Shown: piece by piece, positions 29,453-36,046 of the stretch | Numbering within the stretch: the first letter of the stretch is position 1 | Layout: every line of letters starts with the position of its first letter | Assembly (NCBI GenBank): GCA_964507105.1 | Contig: CAZDOR010000007.1 | Span: forward strand, 1-36,046 | DNA from: PWPS01 sp964507105 | Lineage (GTDB): Bacteria; Patescibacteriota; Minisyncoccia; Minisyncoccales; PWPS01 | Direction: 5' to 3' | DNA length: 36,046 nt | The notes under the pieces: model-generated | Told to the model about the DNA's origin: nothing | What the model saw: the letters and a program-made list of their open reading frames with translations, nothing else | The model's database searches: none | Translations under genes and position numbers: made by a program

Positions 29453-30802
29453 CTATTTCTTTTTTAGTTTATATCCATCTTTTATATCTTCTATTTTATA
29501 TCCTTTATTGTTTATTTTTTCTCTTATTTCGTCGGCTCTTTCGTAGTTTTCTTTCTTCTTAGCTTTCAGTCTTTTTTCTGCTAATTTTACTATATCATCG
29601 GGAATCTCTTCCTTCTCAGTCAAAGATAGTCCCAAGACTTTATCGAAGTCAATGATAGTTGCTTTTTTAATTTTTGGATCCAGATCGCCATCTTTAAGCA
29701 TGTTCCAAGCAACTTTTAAAGCTTGTGGAGTGTTGAGATCATCGTTTATTGCAGCAAGGAACTTCTTTTTATATTTCTTGGATACTTTTGATTTCTCAGG
29801 TAGATCAGTTACTCTTTCTTTCATTTTTTTCAATGAGTTGTTTGCACCATTTAAAGCTTCCTCAGAAAAATTCATTTTAGATCGATAATGAGAAGTTAAG
29901 CTCAGGTATCTATAGGATAGAGGAGGATAATCTTTTGTGATATCGCCCAAGGTATGAAAGTTTCCTTTTGATTTTGACATTTTCTCTCCTTCCACTGTTA
30001 GGAATTCATTATGCATCCAAAAATTGGCCGGGTTTTTTCCGAAAGCGGCTTTTGATTGAGCGATTTCATTAGGGTGATGAATTTCTATGTGGTCTATTCC
30101 TCCACAGTGTATGTCAAAAGGGATTCCAAGATTTTTTTTAGCCATAACTACACACTCGGTATGCCATCCGGGAAACCCGATTCCCCACGGGGAGTTCCAC
30201 TCCATTTGCCTATTTTCATCCGGTTTTGAAAACTTCCACAATGCAAAATCGGTCGGATTCTTTTTACCCTTCATCTCTATTCTTTTCCCGGCCTCTATTT
30301 CATCTAAGTTTGACATCTTCCCGTAATCTTTGAGTTGAGAGGTATCAAAATAAATTCCATCTTCGATTTCGTAAGTATAACCTTTCTCTTCTAATTTTTT
30401 TATCAGATTTATTTGATCATTTATGGTTTCGGTTGCTTTAACGTAGACGTCGGGTTCTTTAATATTTAATTTTTCTATATCTTTCTTGAATTGCTTTGTA
30501 TAAAAATTAGTTAATTCCCAAGCATCTCGAGACTCTTCACGAGCCTTTTTTTCAACTTTATCTTCTCCAGTATCATCGTCGGAGACCAGATGACCAACGT
30601 CAGTTATGTTCATTACGTGCTTTACGTCATAATCATTGTACAAAAGCACTCTCTTTAGCAGATCTTCAAAAAGATAGGACCTCAAATTCCCTATATGAGC
30701 ATAATCGTATACGGTAGGTCCACAAGTATACAACCTAACCGTTTCCGTTAGCGGTTCGAACTTCTCTTTATTTTTTGTTTTACTATTATATAGCTTAAGC
30801 AT
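29453..30802 (-). CDS. cysS: Cysteinyl-tRNA synthetase
   Basis: CysRS charges tRNA-Cys. The 449-residue protein has the zinc ligand and HIGH motif in YTCGPTVYDYAHIGNLRSYL (about 26-45), the second zinc segment GWHTECVVMA and HCGGIDHIEIHHPNE, the KMSKS motif (GEKMSKSKGN) and a C-terminal helical domain. The length is normal. It leads the operon cysS-dnaB-recR. Confidence 0.97.
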   Translation of the reverse strand: MLKLYNSKTKNKEKFEPLTETVRLYTCGPTVYDYAHIGNLRSYLFEDLLKRVLLYNDYDVKHVMNITDVGHLVSDDDTGEDKVEKKAREESRDAWELTNFYTKQFKKDIEKLNIKEPDVYVKATETINDQINLIKKLEEKGYTYEIEDGIYFDTSQLKDYGKMSNLDEIEAGKRIEMKGKKNPTDFALWKFSKPDENRQMEWNSPWGIGFPGWHTECVVMAKKNLGIPFDIHCGGIDHIEIHHPNEIAQSKAAFGKNPANFWMHNEFLTVEGEKMSKSKGNFHTLGDITKDYPPLSYRYLSLTSHYRSKMNFSEEALNGANNSLKKMKERVTDLPEKSKVSKKYKKKFLAAINDDLNTPQALKVAWNMLKDGDLDPKIKKATIIDFDKVLGLSLTEKEEIPDDIVKLAEKRLKAKKKENYERADEIREKINNKGYKIEDIKDGYKLKKK

Positions 30803-30811
30803 GACATTCTT

Positions 30812-30820
30812 ATAATAGCA
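30812..30820 (-). promoter_or_regulatory. Extended -10 promoter of cysS
   Basis: On the minus strand, TGC-TATTAT (30820-30812) forms a TGn extended -10. It ends 9 bases before the cysS ATG, so the mRNA would have almost no leader. No good -35 is seen. Confidence 0.45.
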
Positions 30821-30921
30821 TAAAAACTAATTCGTTCGTAATAACTACTATTCTTTTTTATTTTCAAGGAGAAATGAATTTTAAGCTATTGAAGCTGAAA
30901 CAACAGATTAATTTTCAAAAA

Positions 30922-32469
30922 TCAGTAGAGAAACTCTAAGCTAATTTCATAAGGATCATTTGGATTACGCCAATCTTTAAAAGGCGAGTGAATACAATCA
31001 TATCCTTCTGAAGTTTTTTTACATCCATTTTCTATTGTTGGTAAGGGGTCTTTTATATCTGGAATTCCGTCATCAGACCAGTCGTAATCTTTATCAATCA
31101 TTTGAGCAAAATCAAATTTATCTTTGTCCGGTAAACCGTCTCTGTTTTCATCATAGGTATCCTTATCAAGCAAGTTTATTTCAGCCGGAATGTCACATCC
31201 AAATCTAGAAAAATACATCCATTCTTTTTCATATAGATATTCAACTTCTTCATGCACAGGAGACTCATAGAGAAAGAAGGGTCGATAATATTTTTCGTTG
31301 TTATATTCATAATAGACTTTTATCCTCCAAATTCGCCATCCTTCTTCTATCGAAGGAAAATCACTCTCCTTGAGAGTGTTTCTCTCCCTTATGGTTTCTT
31401 TATTTTCTTTTGGAAACCTAAAGGGTTGTCCGGGTTTATATCTATTTTCAATGATTTCTATTTTTTTTATGTTATTGGGTGATGAGAATGATAATCTAAC
31501 CTCATTAATATCTTCAACGACAAGTTTAAGTATGTCATAAGGATTTTTAGAACCCTCAACATTTATTTTGTTCCACGGGCATAAGTCAAGATGATCCACT
31601 ATACCATCATTTGTAGTGTCTCTTCCTTCAATTGGACTACTGAGGGGGTAGGGGTCTTTTAAATCTAAAACACCATCATTGTCCGCGTCAAAACAATATG
31701 ATCCGTATGCGGGTTTGCATGTATTTATTCTTTTTGGATCCTGTTTGCATTCAAACCAATCATCCCAATGACAATTTTCATTAAAATTATTTTCGGGTAT
31801 TTTTCCTAAAGCTTTTAAGGTGTAATTACTGAATTCACTATATTGACCTTCTCCTCTATTCGGAAGTCCGTGCTGCCTTCCGTCTCTTAAAGTTAATTGT
31901 TTATAATGCTGGGTAGCATGATGAAAGCCAAATCCGTGAAAAGTTTTGTGAATCATTAATTTTGTCATGGATGATAGTGAATTAGTACTTTGTACATTGT
32001 TGCCTTCTAGATATAAAAATTGTTCTAGACAAAAATATATCAAACCATCTTTGTTATGACCATAACTATGTGCATCTGTACACCACGAAATATTTTCTAA
32101 GGGAGAAAAGCTAAGTATATTATAACTATAGTCCGGTTTTAGTTTTTCGTTTATTTTTGATTTCCATTGATGAATTGATCTATTTTCATATTTTAAATCT
32201 TCATCTCCCAGTTTATTTATGTCGAGGAATTTTAATTTTGCTTCTGATGTGATGTTGTTGTGTGTCCCCTTTTCAATTCTTGTATTAAATTTATTTAGTT
32301 TTTCTTCAAAAGCTGAATAATGATAATCATTTAAATTTTTATCTTCGTACAATACTACATGCAGTAATTCTACATTCACTTCGTTGTTTTTTTGTTCAAG
32401 AGTTAAATATAGGAATAATATCAATATTATGGCTATTATTATAAACCCCCAACTTTTTTTAATTTTCAC
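30922..32469 (-). CDS. Anchored metzincin-like protein with Ca-loop repeats, paralog 1
   Basis: The 515-residue protein starts with GTG (32469). It has an N-terminal membrane anchor (about 7-25), an alpha/beta region (30-170), the motif HKTFHGFGFHH (174-184) that fits the metzincin zinc pattern HExxHxxGxxH except that Glu is Lys, then QLTLRDGR. Thrombospondin-3-like DxDxDG loops follow at about 261-269 and 284-292 and again near 440-448 and 461-471. Ten Cys (130, 147, 233, 241, 251, 259, 297, 425, 483, 492) suggest five disulfides outside the cell. It is clearly paralogous to the gene at 34269-35900. Function unknown; catalysis is doubtful without the Glu. Confidence 0.8.
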   Translation of the reverse strand: MKIKKSWGFIIIAIILILFLYLTLEQKNNEVNVELLHVVLYEDKNLNDYHYSAFEEKLNKFNTRIEKGTHNNITSEAKLKFLDINKLGDEDLKYENRSIHQWKSKINEKLKPDYSYNILSFSPLENISWCTDAHSYGHNKDGLIYFCLEQFLYLEGNNVQSTNSLSSMTKLMIHKTFHGFGFHHATQHYKQLTLRDGRQHGLPNRGEGQYSEFSNYTLKALGKIPENNFNENCHWDDWFECKQDPKRINTCKPAYGSYCFDADNDGVLDLKDPYPLSSPIEGRDTTNDGIVDHLDLCPWNKINVEGSKNPYDILKLVVEDINEVRLSFSSPNNIKKIEIIENRYKPGQPFRFPKENKETIRERNTLKESDFPSIEEGWRIWRIKVYYEYNNEKYYRPFFLYESPVHEEVEYLYEKEWMYFSRFGCDIPAEINLLDKDTYDENRDGLPDKDKFDFAQMIDKDYDWSDDGIPDIKDPLPTIENGCKKTSEGYDCIHSPFKDWRNPNDPYEISLEFLY

Positions 32470-32578
32470 ATTTTCATAGTTAGTTTACTCTTAATTTTAT
32501 CATTTGTAGTTAGCTTAGACAAGCCATAAAGAAGTCTTCTATGGGAGTGGCAGTAATAATCTCAACATAAAACTAATT
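32470..32578. other. Intergenic gap upstream of paralog 1
   Basis: This lies between divergent genes. A short hairpin with an AA bulge (CCATA 32525-32529 with TATGG 32541-32545, inner GAA/TTC) is present without a T tail. Nothing else is recognised. Confidence 0.35.
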
Positions 32579-32606
32579 TTGAATCCACGTTAATCTATTG
32601 TACAAT
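32579..32606 (+). promoter_or_regulatory. Promoter of the COG2426-dnaX operon
   Basis: TTGAAT at 32579-32584 and TACAAT at 32601-32606 with a 16-base spacer. Only 9 bases separate the -10 from the ATG at 32616, so the leader is about 3 bases or absent. Confidence 0.65.
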
Positions 32607-32615
32607 TAATAAGCT

Positions 32616-33173
32616 ATGATCATAGAATTAACCCCGGAATTTCAGACTTTTTTGATGTCAATTTTACCGATAGCGGGAGTCAGAGCTTCGATTCCGTATG
32701 GTATTTCAGTTATGAGCTTAAGTTGGCAAATGTCCTTTTTTATTTCGATTGTGGGGGGAGCATTCGCCACATTGATGATTTTTTCTTTCTTGGACCCTGT
32801 TACCGAATTTATGATCAAACATTTCAAAATTATGCGCAAGATAATTAATTATGTTTTTGAGAAAACGAAACGGGATAAAAAAAAGCATGTGGACAAGCAT
32901 GGTTATATCGCTTTGGCCGGCTTTACCGCGGTTCCTCTTCCTTTCAGTGGTGTTTGGACGGCTTCTTTAGTTACTTATCTTTTTGGACTGAATTACAAAA
33001 AAGCGTTTTTATCCATAATGATAGGTGCTTTAGTCTCGGCGGCTTTGGTAACTACAATCACAAAAACCGGAGAAAGTTTGGATGGTGTAGGAGGATTAAG
33101 ATTAGTTGGTTTATTCTTTCTAATTGTGATATTTTATTATTATACTTTTTTAAATAAAAAAAATAATGAGTAA
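32616..33173 (+). CDS. Small polytopic membrane protein (COG2426, 'small multi-drug export' family)
   Basis: The 185-residue protein has about four to five membrane helices. It shows the family pattern with LPIAGVRASIPYGI near the N-terminus and a mirrored AVPLPFSGVWTASLVTYLFGL segment (about 109-129), a basic loop with KTKRDKKKHVDKHG between them and a hydrophobic C-terminal helix. The family name suggests drug export but the function is not established; a DedA-like re-entrant fold is plausible. It overlaps dnaX by 8 bases. Confidence 0.82.
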   Translation: MIIELTPEFQTFLMSILPIAGVRASIPYGISVMSLSWQMSFFISIVGGAFATLMIFSFLDPVTEFMIKHFKIMRKIINYVFEKTKRDKKKHVDKHGYIALAGFTAVPLPFSGVWTASLVTYLFGLNYKKAFLSIMIGALVSAALVTTITKTGESLDGVGGLRLVGLFFLIVIFYYYTFLNKKNNE

Positions 33174-34281
33174 ATTGGTTTTATACAGAAAATATAGGCC
33201 AAAAAAATTTTCTGACATAATAGGACAAAGCCATGTTGTTACGACGTTGAAAAATGCCATAAAAAATGACAGCGTGGCTCACGCTTATCTTTTTGCCGGT
33301 CCGAGAGGAACGGGAAAGACTACCATGGCCAGGTTGCTTGCCAAAGCGGTGAACTGTGAGGATGATGGTGATACGGAACCGTGCAATAAATGTGCGTCTT
33401 GTGTTGAAATTATGGAAGGTGGTGCAGTTGATTTGGTAGAAATAGATGCTGCTTCCCACAGAGGAATAGACGAGATAAGAAATTTAAGAGAGGGAATAAA
33501 GTTTACGCCGAATAATTTAAAGTACAGAGTATATATAATTGATGAGAGCCATCAATTAACCAGAGGAGGGGCCAATGCGCTTTTAAAAATTCTGGAAGAA
33601 GCGCCGAAACATGCAATTTTTATATTGGCCACTACCGAACCCCAAAAAATGCTTCCGACAATAATTTCCAGATGCCAAAGATTTGATTTTCGGAAGTTGA
33701 AGAAGTCGGAAATAGTGAAAAAACTGGAAAAGATATTGAAATCCGAAAAAATAAAATCGGATAAACGAACCTTGGAAATGATAGCGACGTTTGCCGGAGG
33801 GTCTTTTCGAGATGCGGAAAGCCTACTTGATCAGATTTTAACCTTTACGGAAGATGAGCTCAAGGAAAAGGATATACGTGACCTTTTGGGCCTGGTAGAA
33901 TCACAACATCTTTTTAATTTTGTTGATCTTCTTATTGAGAAGGAAAGAATGAAAGCGATAAATTATCTTAAAGATCTTTATCAGAAGGGCATTAATTTAG
34001 AAGAGTTTCATAGTTCAATTTTGGAATATCTTCGACAGTTGTTAATTCTTAGCATTTCCGATGCGGATTTGGGTGATGACGAAAGCTGTATAGTGAACAG
34101 TTTGCGAGTTAATTTTACGGAAGAGGATCTTGATAAATTAAAAAAACAGACAAAAAAGACCAATTCGGAAGAAATTAAAAAAATGCTGGAAATATTTATT
34201 AAAGCGGGAAAAAGAATGGATTATTCGCCCATCCCCCAACTTCCTTTGGAGCTGGCGATTGTTGAAACTCAAAATGTATAG
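33166..34281 (+). CDS. dnaX: DNA polymerase III subunit gamma/tau, short form
   Basis: DnaX is the ATPase core of the clamp loader. The 371-residue protein contains the AAA+ domains: LYRKYRPKKFSDIIGQ, Walker A GPRGTGKTT (about 45-53), a four-Cys zinc module (CEDDGDTEPCNKCASC), Walker B VYIIDESH, sensor 1 ATTEPQKM and SRCQRFDF. It ends after the collar domain III. The polymerase- and helicase-binding domains IV-V of tau are absent, so this is gamma-like only. It overlaps the upstream membrane gene by 8 bases and the convergent paralog 2 by 13. Confidence 0.95.
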   Translation: MSKLVLYRKYRPKKFSDIIGQSHVVTTLKNAIKNDSVAHAYLFAGPRGTGKTTMARLLAKAVNCEDDGDTEPCNKCASCVEIMEGGAVDLVEIDAASHRGIDEIRNLREGIKFTPNNLKYRVYIIDESHQLTRGGANALLKILEEAPKHAIFILATTEPQKMLPTIISRCQRFDFRKLKKSEIVKKLEKILKSEKIKSDKRTLEMIATFAGGSFRDAESLLDQILTFTEDELKEKDIRDLLGLVESQHLFNFVDLLIEKERMKAINYLKDLYQKGINLEEFHSSILEYLRQLLILSISDADLGDDESCIVNSLRVNFTEEDLDKLKKQTKKTNSEEIKKMLEIFIKAGKRMDYSPIPQLPLELAIVETQNV

Positions 34282-35900
34282 TTAATAGGAACCGAATCTA
34301 AGGAATTGATTGAATTTTCCGGCATAAAAAACTTCTTCTCTATTTCATAAGGATCACGAAAATGATCATGGAGATGATGGGTTCTATTACTTTTGAATGG
34401 TGATCGAATACACTGATATCCTTCAGGAGTTTTTTTACATCCATCTTTAATTGTTGGGAGAGGATCCCGAATGTCAGGAAGGCCGTCATCCGACCAGTCA
34501 TAATTTTCATCTATTTTTTGAGCAAAACTGAATTTATCTTGGTCGGGCAGCCCATCCCTGTTTTGATCATAAGTATCTTTGTCAAGCAAATCGATTTCTG
34601 TAGGAATATCACAACCGAATCGAGAAAAATAAATCCACTCTTTTTCATATAGGTATTCAAATTCTTCATGGAAAGGGGCTTTGTATAAAAAGAAAGGTCG
34701 ATAATAATCTTTTTCCTCATATTCATAATAAACCTCCACCCTCCAGATCGGAGCTCTCAGGTTTTTGTCAGTGGGGTTTAAATCTTGACCCTGAATTGTT
34801 GTACTTTCAATTGTTCGTTCGTTTATGAATTCAAAAGTTGTTCCTCTGGGAAGCCTCTCACCGTCCATTATTTTTATTTTGTTAATTCGGTTTGGAGAAG
34901 AGAAAGATAACGCGGCTTGTTCAATATTTTCTACTACTAACTTCAGTTTGTCATAAGGGTTTTTTGATCCTTCTACATTTATTTCATTCCAAGGACATAA
35001 ATCTAATTCATCCACTATTCCATCGCCGGTGCTATCTTTTCCTTCCACGGGACTGCTGAAAGGATAGGGGTCTTTCAAATCCACCACTCCGTCATTATCG
35101 GCATCGAAACAATGGGAGCCGTAGGCCAGTTGGCAAGTGTCTTTTTGGAATCTTTCTTGTTCACATTCGAACCAGTCGTCCCATTGACACTTTTCATTAA
35201 AATTCTCCTTTGGTAATTCTCTCAAAGCTCTCAAAACATAATTACTAAATTGACTGTATTGACCCTCACCCCGGTCGGGAAACCCACCGTGTCTCCCGTC
35301 TCGGAGAGTTAATTGTTTATAATTCCAATTGGCATGATGAAATCCAAATCCGTGGAAAGTCTTATGAATCATATGTTGCACGGGCTCTCCTTGCGGTTTT
35401 TCCATTTCTTGTATTTCGGGATTGTAATAAAAGTAAGTTCCGGGCTCCATACAAAAATAAATTAGTCCGTCTCGATTCCATCCAAAGCTTCCACCGTCAT
35501 CACACCATTTCGGAGCATCTCTAAAAGGGGAAAAGGTAAGAATGTTGTAATCATGTTCAGAAGTTAGTTTTTCATTTAATTTTTCCCGCCATTCATAAAT
35601 GCTTCTTTTATTATATCGAAGTTCACTATCACCTAAATTTTTAACATTCAAAAATTTTACTTTTGACTCGGATTGAATATTTTCAAAAGATTCCCTTTCT
35701 ACCGTTTCATCAAAGTAATCCACTTTTTCCTTAAATGGCGATTTATCCATTTCTTCTATATTATTTTCATTATGCAATACTACGTAAAGTAATTTCAACT
35801 CTACCTCGTTGCTTTCCGAAAGTTGAAGGTAAAGATTAATCGCCAAGATCACTAATAATATAACAAAGATAATTAAATATTTTTTTTCTAAATGTTTCAT
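34269..35900 (-). CDS. Anchored metzincin-like protein with Ca-loop repeats, paralog 2
   Basis: The 543-residue protein has the same architecture as the 515-residue paralog at 30922-32469: a membrane anchor (about 7-26), HKTFHGFGFHH at 179-189 with Lys in place of the catalytic Glu, QLTLRDGR, and DxDxDG-type loops near 266-274, 289-297, 445-453 and 466-476. All ten cysteines (133, 150, 238, 246, 256, 264, 302, 430, 488, 497) keep the spacing of paralog 1 after a small shift. It has an extra His-rich segment (RTHHLHDHF, about 506-514) and a longer C-terminus. Its stop lies within dnaX. Function unknown. Confidence 0.8.
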   Translation of the reverse strand: MKHLEKKYLIIFVILLVILAINLYLQLSESNEVELKLLYVVLHNENNIEEMDKSPFKEKVDYFDETVERESFENIQSESKVKFLNVKNLGDSELRYNKRSIYEWREKLNEKLTSEHDYNILTFSPFRDAPKWCDDGGSFGWNRDGLIYFCMEPGTYFYYNPEIQEMEKPQGEPVQHMIHKTFHGFGFHHANWNYKQLTLRDGRHGGFPDRGEGQYSQFSNYVLRALRELPKENFNEKCQWDDWFECEQERFQKDTCQLAYGSHCFDADNDGVVDLKDPYPFSSPVEGKDSTGDGIVDELDLCPWNEINVEGSKNPYDKLKLVVENIEQAALSFSSPNRINKIKIMDGERLPRGTTFEFINERTIESTTIQGQDLNPTDKNLRAPIWRVEVYYEYEEKDYYRPFFLYKAPFHEEFEYLYEKEWIYFSRFGCDIPTEIDLLDKDTYDQNRDGLPDQDKFSFAQKIDENYDWSDDGLPDIRDPLPTIKDGCKKTPEGYQCIRSPFKSNRTHHLHDHFRDPYEIEKKFFMPENSINSLDSVPINYTF

Positions 35901-35953
35901 TTAAATTTTATGATTTGCTTTAAGTTTACCAAAAAAAGTTTAGATTATAAATC

Positions 35954-35981
35954 TTGATTTTTTTGAGAATAAAGATATAAT
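35954..35981 (+). promoter_or_regulatory. Promoter of tRNA-Gln
   Basis: TTGATT at 35954-35959 and TATAAT at 35976-35981 with a 16-base spacer, 12 bases before the tRNA. Confidence 0.75.
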
Positions 35982-35993
35982 ACCAAAGTAGAT

Positions 35994-36046
35994 TGCGGGA
36001 TGGTGTAATGGTAGCACGCTTGGTTTTGGTCCAAGTAGTCCAGGTT
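35994..36046 (+). tRNA. tRNA-Gln (anticodon TTG), cut by the window end
   Basis: The acceptor 5' strand TGCGGGA starts at 35994. The D arm GTG-TAATGGTA-GCAC and anticodon stem CTTGG/CCAAG with loop TTTTGGT are complete. The T arm is only begun before the window ends. Confidence 0.88.

Noticed and set aside
30874..30939. A 21-codon plus-strand ORF with AAGGAG just upstream
   Set aside because: The Shine-Dalgarno to start distance is only 2 bases, the product has no recognisable feature and it runs into the 3' end of the minus-strand paralog; likely chance.
1..36046. Insertion sequences, prophage or recoded TGA
   Set aside because: No transposase, integrase or phage gene is seen, and TGA acts as a normal stop in several genes.

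Overview
The window looks like a chromosomal segment of a Candidate Phyla Radiation (Patescibacteria, Parcubacteria-like) bacterium. This is inferred from AT-rich DNA, tight gene packing with many ATGA-type overlaps, clearly trimmed housekeeping proteins (UvrA, UvrC, DnaX), tRNAs without an encoded CCA, and several membrane proteins that match no well-known family. TGA is used as an ordinary stop, so the code is standard and not the Gracilibacteria/SR1 type.

Layout. 1-5824: a compact uvrB-uvrA-uvrC nucleotide excision repair operon with its own promoter. 5821-6950: a minus-strand sensor pair (V4R-like protein and PAS/coiled-coil protein). 7053-11432: tRNA-Tyr, tRNA-Thr, rpmG, tRNA-Trp, def, pcm-like, mltG and a DJ-1/PfpI gene, then a consensus promoter, an L10-type leader RNA, rplJ and rplL. 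This resembles a broken version of the classical tRNA-tuf-rpmG-tRNA-secE-nusG-rplKAJL cluster. 11373-13586: a large minus-strand membrane protein with a PP2C-like N-terminus and a probable beta-propeller. 13648-15284: hsp20, a CaCA-type cation exchanger and a tiny one-helix protein. 15337-15468: a minus-strand 43-residue poly-glutamate protein with its own promoter and terminator. 15574-19271: a three-gene module with a small membrane protein, a membrane-anchored Clp-like double AAA+ protein whose first ATPase site is degenerate, and an anchored extracytoplasmic protein. 19347-23287: a shortened dcw cluster (mraZ, rsmH, ftsL-like, ftsI and a Mur-ligase remnant) with MraZ-type operators.

23327-23965 holds tRNA-Glu followed by about 560 bases without a gene. 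This stretch contains three diverged tandem units with conserved hairpins, and a 21-base copy of the tRNA 3' end lies between the first two units. 23966-27426: an amino-acid permease, a second degenerate CaCA protein, rmuC and rplU. 27479-30802 (minus): cysS, dnaB and recR. 30922-35900: two paralogous secreted or anchored proteins (minus strand) on either side of a COG2426 membrane protein and a short dnaX. Both paralogs carry an H-K-x-x-H-x-x-G-x-x-H motif (metzincin-like, but with Lys where the catalytic Glu should be), ten cysteines at conserved positions and four Ca-loop-like DxDxDG segments. The window ends inside a tRNA-Gln gene.

Transcription signals are unusually readable: most recognisable promoters have a 16-base spacer between a TTGAnn-like -35 and a TATAAT-like -10, and several put the start codon within about 10 bases of the -10, implying leaderless mRNAs. 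The most novel candidates are the paralogous pseudo-metzincin pair, the tRNA-Glu-linked structured repeats, the membrane Clp-like module and the PP2C-like/propeller protein.
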